Counted from the first letter of the stretch, positions 19,072-29,467 are shown. The stretch is DNA of 64,000 nt from Dechloromonas sp. A34 (GCF_026261605.1 NZ_CP102486.1:248001-312000); one strand, 5' to 3'. A program made the numbers and translations. Notes: generated from the letters alone by a model not told the origin.

Positions 19072-20364
19072 CTATACAAAACGCGCGACGAAGCAATCGG
19101 TGTACCGCGCCGGCAAATCAACCCAGACCCGGTGGCCGCTGCCGGGGGCGACGCTGACCGCCTCGCCGGCCTGGTTTTCCATGCGGCTCAGCGTCCAGCT
19201 ATGGTTGCCGGACGGGTGCACGCATTCCAGGCGGTCGCCGATCGAGAAGCGGTTCTTGACCACGATTTCCATCAGGCCGCGGGCTTCGTCGAAGCAAACC
19301 GCATCGCCGACATAGAGGCTGCGGTCGGATTCGGAATGGCCGCGCAGGTAGTTCTGGTAGTCGGCGTCGTGGTGGCGCTGGTAGAAACCGTCGGTGTAGC
19401 CGCGGTTGGCCAGGCCGTCGAGCTCGCCCAGCAGCTTCGGGTCGAGCGGCCGGCCGGCGACGGCATCGTCGATCGCCTGGCGGTAGGCCTGGGCGGTGCG
19501 GGCGACGTAGTAGGGGCTCTTGGTGCGGCCCTCGATCTTCAGCGAATCGACGCCGATCTCGACCAGGCGCTGGACGTGCTCGATGGCGCGCAGGTCCTTG
19601 GAATTCATGATGTAGGTGCCGTGCTCGTCTTCCTCGATCGGCATCAGCTCGCCCGGGCGCTGCCTTTCCTCGAGCAGGATTTCCTGGTCGGGGTGGGTGT
19701 AGAACGATACCGGCTGCGTCGTTGCCACGCCGGGGTTGTCCGAGGTCGAGACCTTGTAGTCCCAGCGGCAGGAGTTGGTGCAGCTGCCCTGGTTCGGGTC
19801 GCGGTGATTGAAGTAGCCGGAGAGCAGGCAGCGGCCCGAGTAAGCGATGCACAGCGCGCCGTGTACGAAGACTTCGAGTTCGATGTCCGGGCACTGCTGG
19901 CGGATTTCGGCGACCTCGTCGAGCGACAGTTCGCGCGACAGGATGATGCGAGTGAGCCCTAACTTCTTCCAGAAACGCACGGCCGCCCAGTTGACGGTAT
20001 TCGACTGCACCGAGAGATGCACCGCCTGCTCGGGCCAGGTCTCGCGCACCATGTCGATCAGGCCGGGATCGGACATGATCAGCGCGTCCGGCTTCAGCTC
20101 GATGACCGGCGCCATGTCGGCGAGGTAGGTGGTCAGCTTGGCGTTGTGCGGGAAGATGTTGCTGACCACGAAAAACTGCTTGCCGCGGGCATGCGCTTCG
20201 TCGATGCCTTCCTTGAGCCGGGCGATGGTGCCGAACTCGTTGTTGCGGACGCGCAGGCTGTAGCGGGGCTGCCCAGCGTAGATCGCATCGGCGCCAAAAT
20301 CGAAGGCGGTGCGCATCATTTCGAGCGAGCCGGCCGGGGCGAGAAGTTCGGGCGCCTTGCGCAT
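19072..20364 (-). CDS. trhP: U32 family protein, tRNA 5-hydroxyuridine synthase TrhP (YegQ)
   Basis: The 430-aa protein follows E. coli YegQ/TrhP closely: ELLAPAGSLEMMRTAFDFGA, YAGQPRYSLRVRNNEF, HLSVQSNTVNWA, EVFVHGALCIAYSGRCLLS, NQGSCTNSCRWDY and TKSPYYVARTAQAYRQAIDD. The cysteines in the last blocks bind an iron-sulfur cluster. TrhP makes 5-hydroxyuridine at the tRNA wobble base using prephenate, although the family is named as a peptidase. The start ATG 20364 lies 37 bp from the divergent rng start. Confidence 0.92.
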   Translation of the reverse strand: MRKAPELLAPAGSLEMMRTAFDFGADAIYAGQPRYSLRVRNNEFGTIARLKEGIDEAHARGKQFFVVSNIFPHNAKLTTYLADMAPVIELKPDALIMSDPGLIDMVRETWPEQAVHLSVQSNTVNWAAVRFWKKLGLTRIILSRELSLDEVAEIRQQCPDIELEVFVHGALCIAYSGRCLLSGYFNHRDPNQGSCTNSCRWDYKVSTSDNPGVATTQPVSFYTHPDQEILLEERQRPGELMPIEEDEHGTYIMNSKDLRAIEHVQRLVEIGVDSLKIEGRTKSPYYVARTAQAYRQAIDDAVAGRPLDPKLLGELDGLANRGYTDGFYQRHHDADYQNYLRGHSESDRSLYVGDAVCFDEARGLMEIVVKNRFSIGDRLECVHPSGNHSWTLSRMENQAGEAVSVAPGSGHRVWVDLPARYTDCFVARFV

Positions 20365-20401
20365 AGTAGAATCCAGCAAAAAACCGCGAATTGTAGAGCG
20401 T

Positions 20402-21853
20402 ATGAGCGAAGAAATACTGATCAATTTCACGCCGCAGGAAACCCGCGTTGCCGTTATGCAACAAGGAGTTGTCCAGGAATTGCATATCGAGCGCACCTCG
20501 AGTCGCGGCCTGGTCGGCAACGTTTATCTCGGTCGCATTTGCCGCATTCTGCCCGGCATGCAGTCGGCATTCGTCGATGTCGGCCTCGACCGCACCGCCT
20601 TCCTGCATGTCGCGGACATCTGGCAACCCCGCGAGACGGCCACCGACCGGCCGATCGAGAAGATCCTGGCGGAAGGGCAGAGCATCGTCGTCCAGGTTGT
20701 GAAAGACCCGATCGGCACCAAGGGGGCGCGGCTGTCGACGCAGATCTCGATTGCCGGCCGCATGCTGGTCTACCTGCCGCAGGAAAAGCACATCGGCATC
20801 TCGCAGCGCATCGAGTCGGAAGCCGAGCGCGAAGTGCTGCGCGAAAAGATCACCCGCCTGGTGCCGGAGGACGAGAAGGGAGGCTTCATCGTCCGCACCA
20901 TGGCCGAGAACGCCAGCGACGAGGAATTCGCCACCGACATCGCCTACCTGCGCAAGACCTGGGCCGACATCCGCGACAAGGCCCGGACCTCGGGGCCGCC
21001 GACCGTGCTCTACCAGGAGCTCTCGCTCGGCCAGCGCGTGCTGCGCGACTTCGTCAATCCGGACACCGCGCGCATCGTCATCGACTCCCGTGAGAACTTC
21101 CAGAAGCTCAATGCCTTTGCCGATGAATACACGCCGGCGGTGCTGCCGCTGCTCGACCACTACACCGGGCAGCGCCCGCTGTTCGACCTGCACGGGGTCG
21201 AGGAAGAAATCCAGAAGGCGCTGGCCCGCCGCGTCGACCTCAAATCCGGCGGCTACCTGATCATCGACCAGACCGAGGCGATGACCACCATCGACGTCAA
21301 TACCGGCGGCTTCGTCGGCGTCCGCAACTTCGACGACACCATCTTCAAGACCAATCTCGAAGCGGCGGTCACCATCGCCCGCCAGCTGCGGTTGCGCAAC
21401 CTCGGCGGCATCATCATTGTCGATTTCATCGACATGGAGAACGAGGAACACAAGAAGGCCGTGCTCGACGAGTTCAACAAGGCGCTGGCCCGCGACCACA
21501 CGCGGCTGACGGTCAACGGCTTCACCGCCCTCGGCCTGGTCGAGATGACGAGGAAGCGCACCCGCGAATCGCTCGCCCACGTGCTGTGCATGCCCTGTCC
21601 GACCTGCGGCGGGCGCGGCGAAGTCAAGACGGCGCGCACCGTCGCCTACGAAATCCTCCGCGAACTGCTGCGCGAGGCGCGCCAGTTCAATGCCCGCGAA
21701 TACCGCATCCTGGCCGGCCCGGCCGTCGTCGATCTCTTCCTCGACGAGGAATCGCAAGCCCTGGCCATGCTCTCCGACTTCATCGGCAAGGCGGTTTCGC
21801 TGCAGTCCGAGCCGAGCTATTCACCCGAGCAGTACGACATCGTGTTGATGTGA
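20402..21853 (+). CDS. rng: ribonuclease G
   Basis: The 483-aa endoribonuclease matures the 5' end of 16S rRNA and acts in mRNA decay. It has the S1 domain (residues about 37-120), the RNase H-like and DNase I-like subdomains with DINTGGFVG and IIIVDFIDME (metal Asp), and the zinc-link CPTCGGRGEVKT. The short C-terminus without the RNase E scaffold separates it from Rne. MSEEILINFTPQETRVAV is the usual RNase G start. Confidence 0.95.
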   Translation: MSEEILINFTPQETRVAVMQQGVVQELHIERTSSRGLVGNVYLGRICRILPGMQSAFVDVGLDRTAFLHVADIWQPRETATDRPIEKILAEGQSIVVQVVKDPIGTKGARLSTQISIAGRMLVYLPQEKHIGISQRIESEAEREVLREKITRLVPEDEKGGFIVRTMAENASDEEFATDIAYLRKTWADIRDKARTSGPPTVLYQELSLGQRVLRDFVNPDTARIVIDSRENFQKLNAFADEYTPAVLPLLDHYTGQRPLFDLHGVEEEIQKALARRVDLKSGGYLIIDQTEAMTTIDVNTGGFVGVRNFDDTIFKTNLEAAVTIARQLRLRNLGGIIIVDFIDMENEEHKKAVLDEFNKALARDHTRLTVNGFTALGLVEMTRKRTRESLAHVLCMPCPTCGGRGEVKTARTVAYEILRELLREARQFNAREYRILAGPAVVDLFLDEESQALAMLSDFIGKAVSLQSEPSYSPEQYDIVLM

Positions 21854-21874
21854 CGAGCATGCAGGAGAAGCGCC

Positions 21875-22750
21875 ATGAACCCCAATCCGGAATTCGACAG
21901 CCTCGTGCCGGGGCAAACCTATGACCGCCGGAGTTTCATCGTGACCACGCTGGGTGCCGGCTTTGCCCTGGCCACGCAGCCGGTGATGGCGCAGACCGCG
22001 ATCAAGACCGACGATGCCGGCCTGGTCGCCGGCGAAATCAAGGTCCCGGTCAGCGACGGCGAGCTGGTCGCCTACCGCGCCTTGCCCAAGGGCGCGGCCA
22101 AGCCGCCGGTGGTGCTGGTGGTCTCCGAGATATTTGGCGTTCATGAATACATCAAGGACACCTGTCGCCGCCTCGCCAAGCTCGGTTACTGCGCCATCGC
22201 TCCCGAGCTTTTCGCCCGCCAGGGCGACCCGCGCACGATCGAAAGCATTCCCGACATTCTCAGCAAGATCGTCTACAAGACGCCCGATGCGCAGGTGATG
22301 AGCGACTTCGATGCCTGTGTCGCCTGGGCGGCCAGCCAGGGCGCCGACAGCCAGCGCCTGGCGATTACCGGCTTCTGCTGGGGCGGCCGGATTGCCTGGC
22401 TGTACAGTGCGCACAACCCGCAACTGAAGGCAGCCGTGGCCTGGTATGGCCGGCTGGTCGGTGTCGCGAGCGAGATCACGCCAAAGCATCCCGCCGACCT
22501 GGTCGGGCAGATCATGGCGCCGGTGCTCGGGCTTTACGGCGGCCTGGATGCCGGCATTCCGCTCGAAACCGTCGAGGCCATGGAAAAAGCCTTGGCGCAG
22601 GGCAGTGCGGCGGCAAGGCTTTCGGAAATTCATGTTTATGACAACGCCCCGCACGCCTTCCATGCCGACTATCGCCCCAGCTACCGCAAGGCAGAAGCCG
22701 AGGATGGCTGGCAGCGCATGCTGGCCTGGTTCAAGAAGAGTGGTGTCTGA
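21875..22750 (+). CDS. dienelactone hydrolase family protein, probably Tat-exported
   Basis: The 291-aa alpha/beta hydrolase has the DLH nucleophile GFCWGG (Cys), the acid in YGGLDAGIP and the His in PHAFHADY. The N-terminus has a twin-arginine signal (DRRSFIVTTLGAGFALA, then QPVMA), so the enzyme should be folded before export to the periplasm. Dienelactone hydrolases open lactones in chloroaromatic breakdown, but many family members have other ester substrates, and there are no ring-cleavage genes nearby. The gene follows rng by 21 bp. Confidence 0.88.
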   Translation: MNPNPEFDSLVPGQTYDRRSFIVTTLGAGFALATQPVMAQTAIKTDDAGLVAGEIKVPVSDGELVAYRALPKGAAKPPVVLVVSEIFGVHEYIKDTCRRLAKLGYCAIAPELFARQGDPRTIESIPDILSKIVYKTPDAQVMSDFDACVAWAASQGADSQRLAITGFCWGGRIAWLYSAHNPQLKAAVAWYGRLVGVASEITPKHPADLVGQIMAPVLGLYGGLDAGIPLETVEAMEKALAQGSAAARLSEIHVYDNAPHAFHADYRPSYRKAEAEDGWQRMLAWFKKSGV

Positions 22751-22821
22751 AATCCTGATTTTGCGGCAGCGCAGCCGGCCTTCGTGCTACGCTTCGCGCC
22801 TTGACCGACCTGTGCACCATC

Positions 22822-23259
22822 ATGACCACTGCTGAATCCACTCCCGCCAAGCCGACCGATGCCCGCGTCCTGCTCAAGGACCTGCAAGCCCGCTTCGATG
22901 TCTTCCGCAACCACAGTCCGCTGGCTATCGGCATCGACAAACAGGTCTTTGCCCAAATGCCGGAGCTGGAAAAGAAGGCGCTGCGCATAGCCATGCGCAG
23001 CCATACCATTTCCACCCGCTATCTGAAGGAAATGGAAAAAGGCACGGTGCGCCTGAACCTCGACGGCACGCCGGCCGGCGAGGTCACCGACGAGAACCGT
23101 CAGCACGCCGCGGAACTGCTGCGCGAACGCTTCAAGAAGCAGGTCGAGCAGCGAAAGGCCGCCGAAGCCACGGTCAAGGCCGCCGAAGCCGCAGCCAAGG
23201 CCGAACAGCAGCGCGCCGCGAAGCTCAATCAGCTGGCCGAAAAGTTCGCTCGCCGCTAG
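22822..23259 (+). CDS. ProQ/FinO-domain RNA-binding protein
   Basis: The 145-aa protein has a FinO/ProQ domain (residues about 15-95: LLKDLQARFDVFRNHSPLAIGIDKQ, then HTISTRYLKEMEKG and RLNLDG) and a long charged helix with Ala/Lys/Glu repeats at the C-terminus. Such proteins are sRNA and mRNA chaperones. It may be one of the small ProQ types common in betaproteobacteria. I take ATG 22822; a TTG at 22801 is in frame. A hairpin terminator follows. Confidence 0.88.
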   Translation: MTTAESTPAKPTDARVLLKDLQARFDVFRNHSPLAIGIDKQVFAQMPELEKKALRIAMRSHTISTRYLKEMEKGTVRLNLDGTPAGEVTDENRQHAAELLRERFKKQVEQRKAAEATVKAAEAAAKAEQQRAAKLNQLAEKFARR

Positions 23260-23297
23260 GCGGATTGCGGACGGCGTCCGGCGCCGAACGGAAGGCC

Positions 23298-23325
23298 AAA
23301 GGCCAGTCGATTCGACTGGCCTTTT
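23298..23325 (+). terminator. rho-independent terminator after the ProQ gene
   Basis: AAAGGCCAGTCG, loop ATT, CGACTGGCCTTTTT: a perfect 12-bp stem with a T run, 38 nt after the stop codon. Confidence 0.9.
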
Positions 23326-23526
23326 TGCTTTTCCGGAGGGCCTTTCTGCGCCCCCTTCTGTTGTCACGCCGTCTGGATGCAAGGGGTAAATTGACAACGA
23401 TTATGAAAACAATATCCTCTGGCCAATCCCAGCTGGATAAACAATTTACTTCCTGCTGCTGGTTGAATTGAAGCCAGCAGCACGCAAGCAAATGGATAAC
23501 TAGAACGTATAAAAAGGGGGAGGAAA

Positions 23527-24998
23527 ATGCGCAACAATCAACCTGTTACTTCGGTCGAGACGCCATTACCCGACAATCTGTTCATCTACTCGACCACCGA
23601 CCTGAAGGGCGTCATCTCCTCGCTCAATGACGCCTTTGTCGAAATCAGCGGCTTTTCCCGCGAGGAGCTCGTCGGCAAACCGCATAACGTCGCCCGCCAC
23701 CCGAATATGCCCGAGGCTGCCTTTGAGGACCTGTGGCGCGACCTGAAAGCCGGTCGGCCGTGATGCGGACTGGTCAAAAACCGGTGCAAGGATGGCGGTT
23801 ACTACTGGGTCGAAGCCAATGCTTCGCCAATTCGCGAAAACGGCAAGATCGTCGGCTATGGCTCCGCCCGCAACCAGCTCTCCCTGGTTCTCGGCGTCAC
23901 GGCCGGTAGCGCCTTGGTCGCCGCGCCGAACCTGGCGATTCCCGGTCTGCTTTGGGGCAGCGCCGGCCTGTTGCTGGCTGCTCTCGCCATCCTGCTGCTG
24001 ATCTGGCTGCCGCGCCTCTTCAAGGACCTGCAGGGGGGGGCGCCGAGGTGAACGGCATGCAACGCGATGGCGACTTCTCTGCGCATGTTTCTGTAAAGGG
24101 CCAGGGGCTGCTCTCCGAGGTCGCGCAGGGCATCATCGCCCTGGCCATCGACGTCGAAACAGTACTCCATGAAACCCAGACCGGCGCTCGGCGCGTCGCG
24201 GATGGTGCCAGCAGCCTGCGACAGGCCATGCAGCACGTGAGCGAGGCGCAAAGTAGCCTGTGCAATTCATCGACCGCTGCCGCCGTAACGCTGGAGCAAA
24301 TCACCGTTGCCATCAACGAGGCGGCGATGAATGCCAGCGAAGGTGTCGACGCGTCGGAGGAAAATCAACGCACATCCGCCGCCGCCGAGGATGCCGTCGC
24401 CGAGATCGGCCAGATCGCTGAACGCGTCCGTTCTGCCGGCGATGCGGTGTCGCCCCTAAGTCGGCGCTCGCAGGAGATCGGCAGCATGGCCGGCGTGATC
24501 AAGGATATTGCCGACCAGACCAACCTGCTGGCGCTCAATGCCGCCATCGAGGCCGCCCGCGCCGGCGAGCAGGGCCGCGGGGTTGCAGTGGTCGCCGACG
24601 AAGTTCGCAAACTGGCCGAGCGCACGGCCAAGGCGACGATGGAAATCGATGCCACGATCCAGGCCATTCAGGACGAGATTGGCAGTGCCGTCGGCACCAT
24701 GCAGGAAAGCTGCTGCCTGATGGGCGATGGAGTGCATCGCGTGCAATCGGTGCGCGACGCATTGTCGCTGATCCAGACTACGTCGCAACGCGCCCTGGAA
24801 AGAGCCCAGGCCATCGCCGACGCCTCGAAGGAGCAGGGTGTTGCTGCCAACGACATTGCCCGCAATGTCGAACACATTGCCCAGGCGATCGACACGCAGT
24901 CCGGCGACATCGTCGCCATCGAACAGCTGACGGCCGATTTCCAGAAAACCTCGGAGACCCTCCGCCGCAAACTGACTCACTTCCGCCTCAACGGATGA
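23527..24998 (+). pseudogene. PAS-domain methyl-accepting chemotaxis protein (Aer-like), degraded
   Basis: The N-terminus is an Aer-type PAS domain (FIYSTTDLKGVISSLNDAF, SREELVGKPHNVARHPNMP). TGA at 23761 stops it where homologues read W in GRPWMGLVKNR; the same frame then goes on as GLVKNRCKDGGYYWVEANASP. After the PAS domain the linker normally found before the membrane segments is missing, and two hydrophobic helices follow (23876-24008). A second break lies in the G8 run at 24033-24040, where one more G joins the MCP signalling domain ([21 protein letters not shown] hairpin tip). Two breaks plus a missing linker suggest real decay. It would have sensed redox or oxygen through the PAS domain. 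Confidence 0.85.
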
Positions 24999-25030
24999 TT
25001 GAAGCGGACCGTTGCCCCCGCCGCAAAAAC

Positions 25031-25062
25031 AAAAAATGACCAGCGGCAGTTAAGCCGTTGGT
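25031..25062 (-). terminator. rho-independent terminator after tRNA-fMet
   Basis: On the minus strand ACCAACGGC, loop TTAACT, GCCGCTGGT, then CATTTTTT. A 9-bp stem with one G-U pair, 17 nt past the tRNA. Confidence 0.8.
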
Positions 25063-25078
25063 CCTTCGCTGTGTTTCG

Positions 25079-25154
25079 TGGTTGCGGGGGCAGGACTTGA
25101 ACCTGCGACCTTCGGGTTATGAGCCCGACGAGCTGCCAACTGCTCCACCCCGCG
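25079..25154 (-). tRNA. initiator tRNA-Met (CAT)
   Basis: A 76-nt tRNA starting CGCGGGGTGGAGCAG and ending CCCCCGCAACCA. The unpaired C1-A72 and the three G-C pairs GGGCTCATAACCC around the CAT anticodon mark it as the initiator. Confidence 0.95.
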
Positions 25155-25212
25155 TCCGTGAGGCTTACTGATCGTCATCCGCGCTTGTGCGCAAGGCTGA
25201 CGACCTTAAGGC

Positions 25213-25239
25213 AAAAAGCCTCGGCAAGTCGCCGAGGCT
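25213..25239 (-). terminator. rho-independent terminator after the tRNA-Lys pair
   Basis: On the minus strand AGCCTCGGC, loop GACTT, GCCGAGGCT, then TTTT. It separates the tRNA-Lys transcript from tRNA-fMet, which therefore needs its own promoter. Confidence 0.88.
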
Positions 25240-25254
25240 AGGTGCTTTTGAATC

Positions 25255-25330
25255 TGGTGGGGCGCGACAGATTCGAACTGTCGACCTACGGATTAAGAGT
25301 CCGCTGCTCTACCAACTGAGCTAGCGCCCC
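25255..25330 (-). tRNA. tRNA-Lys (CTT)
   Basis: A 76-nt tRNA starting GGGGCGCTAGCTCAG and ending TCGCGCCCCACCA. The anticodon loop CTCTTAA gives CTT. Confidence 0.95.
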
Positions 25331-25351
25331 AGATTTTCCCCATTGGCGACT

Positions 25352-25427
25352 TGGTGGGTCGGGCGAGATTCGAACTCGCGACCAACGGATTAAAAGTCCG
25401 CTGCTCTACCGACTGAGCTACCGACCC
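25352..25427 (-). tRNA. tRNA-Lys (TTT)
   Basis: A 76-nt tRNA starting GGGTCGGTAGCTCAG and ending CCCGACCCACCA. The anticodon loop CTTTTAA gives TTT. First of the two Lys tRNAs in the minus-strand transcript. Confidence 0.95.
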
Positions 25428-25442
25428 GCCTTGGGAGCGCGA

Positions 25443-25471
25443 ATTATATAGATCGACCTATTTGGCGTCAA
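25443..25471 (-). promoter_or_regulatory. sigma70 promoter of the tRNA-Lys operon
   Basis: On the minus strand TTGACG (25471-25466), 17-bp spacer, TATAAT (25448-25443). Near-consensus and about 16 bp from the tRNA-Lys(TTT) 5' end. Confidence 0.88.
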
Positions 25472-25644
25472 CGAAATTGCCGATCTTGAAGCATAGTTTT
25501 TTGCGAATTAGCCAACGCCGGCCGATTTTCATGGCTCGGCGCCGTGCGCTTGATGGATTCTTCAGGAAAGTCGGACTCTGACAACGAAATGACCCGGCCC
25601 GGAGCACGGTCTGCTACATTTCCCGTCTCAAGGAGGTAACGAAC

Positions 25645-25830
25645 ATGAACGATTTGCTACTTTGGTTGGGACGCGGCGTTGGACTCGGTGGCGCGCTGGT
25701 ATGTTTGCTGAGCGCCATTGCGCGCCTCAGGGGCGATTACTTCGTCGCTGGATTCCAGGTCGGGACGCTGCTCCAGGCGGGAATCGCGCTGATGACCTTC
25801 GCCTGCCTCTGTCTGCTTGCCCGCCGCTAG
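25645..25830 (+). CDS. small membrane protein of unknown function
   Basis: A 61-aa protein with two hydrophobic helices (about residues 10-25 and 38-57) joined by a short loop containing RLRGDYF, and an Arg-Arg C-terminus. A perfect AAGGAGGT lies 8 nt upstream of the ATG and a strong terminator follows the stop, so it is a real single-gene unit. I do not recognise the family. The 217-bp gap before it (25428-25644) holds the tRNA-Lys promoter and nothing else I can name. Confidence 0.72.
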   Translation: MNDLLLWLGRGVGLGGALVCLLSAIARLRGDYFVAGFQVGTLLQAGIALMTFACLCLLARR

Positions 25831-25865
25831 GTCAGGATCGAGGCGAAACGAAGCCACGTAAAAGG

Positions 25866-25893
25866 AAAAAGCCATCCCGCGGGATGGCTTTTT
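25866..25893. terminator. bidirectional rho-independent terminator
   Basis: AAAAAGCCATCCC, loop GC, GGGATGGCTTTTT. A-run and T-run on both sides allow it to end the small membrane-protein gene on the plus strand and metF on the minus strand. Confidence 0.9.
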
Positions 25894-25906
25894 TGCTTTT
25901 ACGGGG

Positions 25907-26731
25907 TCAGCCGAGTCGTTTGCAGATTTCCGTGGTCAACGCCGACTGGTTCATGCTGTAGAAGTGCAGGCCGGGAGCGCCGCCCTTGAGCAGGCGCTCG
26001 CACAATTCGGTGACGACATCGAGGCCGAAGGCGCGGATCGAGTCGGCGTCGTCGCCGAAGCTCTCGAATTTCTTGCGCATCCAGCGCGGGATTTCGGCGC
26101 CGCAGGCATCCGAGAAGCGGGCCAGCTTGGTGAAGCCGACGATGGGCATGATGCCGGGGACGATCGGCAGGTCGGCGCCGCGTGCCCGGGCTTCTTCGAC
26201 GAAGCTGAAGTAGGCGTCGGCGTTGTAGAAATACTGGGTGATGGCCGAATTGGCGCCGGCCTTGACCTTGCGCACGAAGGCGTCGAGGTCATCCTTCGGG
26301 CTGCGCGCCTGCGGGTGCCATTCCGGGTAGGCGGCGACTTCGAGACTGAACCAGTCGCCGGTTTCGGCCCGGATGAATTCGACCAGTTCGTTGGCGTAGC
26401 GGAATTCGCCGGTCTCCGCCATACCCGAGGGCAGGTCGCCGCGCAGGGCGACGATGCGGCGGATGCCGGCGGCCTTGTACTCGCTCAGGATCTCGCGGAT
26501 GCTGGCGCGTGTCGAGCCGATGCAGGACAGATGCGGAGCGGCCGCGAAGCCTTCGGCGGCGATTTCCTTGACCACCGAGAAGGTGCGTTCGCGGGTCGAG
26601 CCGCCGGCGCCGAAGGTGACTGAAAAGAAGCTAGGCTTCAGGGGCGCCAGTTCAGTGCGGACGATGCGCAGCTTGTCGACACCTTCCGGGGTCTGGGGCG
26701 GGAAAAATTCGATGGAGATTTCGGGTTTCAT
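25907..26731 (-). CDS. metF: methylenetetrahydrofolate reductase
   Basis: The 274-aa FAD enzyme reduces 5,10-methylene-THF to 5-methyl-THF, the methyl donor for methionine synthesis. Seen: SIEFFPPQTPEG (catalytic Glu), SVTFGAGGSTRERT, LRGDLP, ITQYFYNADAY and PGIMPI. Its ATG overlaps the tlyA stop by four bases (ATGA). It is last in the riboswitch-led ahcY operon. An ORF extending to 26827 exists, but homologues begin at MKPEISIEFFPP. Confidence 0.95.
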   Translation of the reverse strand: MKPEISIEFFPPQTPEGVDKLRIVRTELAPLKPSFFSVTFGAGGSTRERTFSVVKEIAAEGFAAAPHLSCIGSTRASIREILSEYKAAGIRRIVALRGDLPSGMAETGEFRYANELVEFIRAETGDWFSLEVAAYPEWHPQARSPKDDLDAFVRKVKAGANSAITQYFYNADAYFSFVEEARARGADLPIVPGIMPIVGFTKLARFSDACGAEIPRWMRKKFESFGDDADSIRAFGLDVVTELCERLLKGGAPGLHFYSMNQSALTTEICKRLG

Positions 26732-27549
26732 TTGTTTAACCAGATGAAGAATTCGCGGTTGCCGTCGCCGCCGGTGATTGGGCTGTCGAGCCAGGCGCGG
26801 ACGGTCAGGCGGAGGCCGGCAGCGCAATTGCGCAGCTTGGTTTCGACGTCCTTGTAGAGTGCTGGGTCGCGCACGATGCCACCCTTGCCGAGATTGCCCG
26901 GGCCGACTTCGAACTGCGGTTTGACGAGCAGCAGCAGGTCGCCATCGTCGGCGAGCAGCGCCGGCAACTGGGGCAGGACCAGGGTCATCGAGATAAAGGA
27001 AACATCGCCGACGATCAGGTCGAAGCCGCCGGCCGGGAAGGCAGAGCCGAGATCGGCGGCGGTCAGGGCGCGACAGTTGATGCCTTCGATGGCGGTAACC
27101 GCCGAATCATGGCGCAGTTGCGAGTGCAACTGGTCGTGGCCGACATCGACGCCGACCACATGTCGGGCGCCGGCCTGCAACAGGCAGTCGGAGAAGCCGC
27201 CGGTCGACTGGCCGACATCGAGGCAATGCTTGCCGGCAACCTTGAGACCGGTCTGGGCCAAAGCGCCGGCCAGTTTCAGGCCGCCACGCGAAACGTAATG
27301 GGCGTCGGGGTCAGCGGCCACGACCAAGGGTGTGGCGTCGGGCAATTCCAGTGCCGGCTTGTTGATCGGCCCGCCCGCCCAGCTGACGCGCCCGGACTTG
27401 ATCATCCATTGTGCTGCGGTACGGGAAGGCGCGAGCTTCTGGGCCACGAGCAGGGCATCCGCCCGCAGCATCCCGTTCGGCCGCTCATGGGCCACCTGTG
27501 GCGCCGGGCGCGGCTTTTTCTGCCGCGCGTGGAAGGAATTCATGCTCAT
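26728..27549 (-). CDS. tlyA: TlyA family rRNA (cytidine-2'-O)-methyltransferase
   Basis: The 273-aa protein has an S4 RNA-binding domain (residues about 27-85: MLRADALLVAQKLAPSR, YVSRGGLKLAGAL) and a FtsJ-like SAM methylase domain (LDVGQSTGGFSDCLLQAGA, FDLIVGDVSFIS, LVKPQFEVG). TlyA methylates ribose in 16S and 23S rRNA in mycobacteria; the haemolysin name is historical. Being SAM-dependent it makes SAH, which suits its place in an SAH-controlled operon. The start may instead be the ATG two codons on. Confidence 0.88.
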   Translation of the reverse strand: MSMNSFHARQKKPRPAPQVAHERPNGMLRADALLVAQKLAPSRTAAQWMIKSGRVSWAGGPINKPALELPDATPLVVAADPDAHYVSRGGLKLAGALAQTGLKVAGKHCLDVGQSTGGFSDCLLQAGARHVVGVDVGHDQLHSQLRHDSAVTAIEGINCRALTAADLGSAFPAGGFDLIVGDVSFISMTLVLPQLPALLADDGDLLLLVKPQFEVGPGNLGKGGIVRDPALYKDVETKLRNCAAGLRLTVRAWLDSPITGGDGNREFFIWLNK

Positions 27550-27561
27550 CGGTTGCCAGGT

Positions 27562-27909
27562 TTAGCTCTTGCGCAGCAGGAGCGCGCTCAACAGCCAGGA
27601 AATCAGGCTGTAAGCGATCGAGCCGAGCAGCGCCGACCAGAAGCCGCCGACGTGGAAGCCATCGATCAGCATGCCGGCCAACTGGAAGAGCAGGGCGTTG
27701 ATGACGAAGATGAAGAGGCCCAGGGTCAGCAGCGTCACCGGCAGGGTGAGCAGCAGCAGCAAGGGCCTGAGCAGCGTGTTGATCAGGCCGAGTACGACGG
27801 CGACCAGCAACGCGGTGCCGAACCCGGCCACCTGGATCGACGGTACGACATAAGGCAAGGCCAGCAGGGCCAGCGCATTGACGATCCAGAGGGCGAGCAG
27901 GTTCAGCAT
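27562..27909 (-). CDS. phage holin family (PF04020-like) four-helix membrane protein
   Basis: The 115-aa protein has four hydrophobic helices with the family pattern VLGLINTLLRPLLLLLTLPVTLLTLGLF and a DGFHVGGFWSALLGS loop. The family is named after phage holins, but it is widespread on chromosomes and its role is unknown. It sits between ahcY and tlyA with gaps of 9 and 12 bp, clearly inside the SAM-cycle operon. Confidence 0.85.
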   Translation of the reverse strand: MLNLLALWIVNALALLALPYVVPSIQVAGFGTALLVAVVLGLINTLLRPLLLLLTLPVTLLTLGLFIFVINALLFQLAGMLIDGFHVGGFWSALLGSIAYSLISWLLSALLLRKS

Positions 27910-27918
27910 GGTGGTTGC

Positions 27919-29331
<1,413 letters not shown>

Positions 29332-29400
29332 AGTAAGCTCCTGATGAACTGTGGCCGGGAGGGGATGCTCACCCGGCATCCCGTGCCCGGCACGGATTAA

Positions 29401-29458
29401 ATGGGTGAGCGCAGTTGCAAACCGAGCCTGGGAGATTCCTCCTGCAGCGCTCCTCGGT
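29401..29458 (-). promoter_or_regulatory. SAH riboswitch
   Basis: The minus strand 70-128 nt before the ahcY start reads CCGAGGAGCGCTGC, then CCCAGGCTCGG, then TGCGCTCACCC. These are the conserved blocks of the S-adenosylhomocysteine riboswitch: P1 pairing GAGCGC with GCGCTC, and the AGGCTCG block pairing back to CGAGG. In known cases SAH binding turns expression on, so accumulation of SAH would induce ahcY and the rest of the operon. I identify it from consensus blocks, not a covariance model. Confidence 0.9.
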
Positions 29459-29467
29459 AGGCGGCGG

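Noticed and set aside
19199..21757. Minus-strand ORF of 852 codons across rng and trhP
   Set aside because: It covers two well-identified genes and has only low-complexity Arg/Ala/His-rich sequence.
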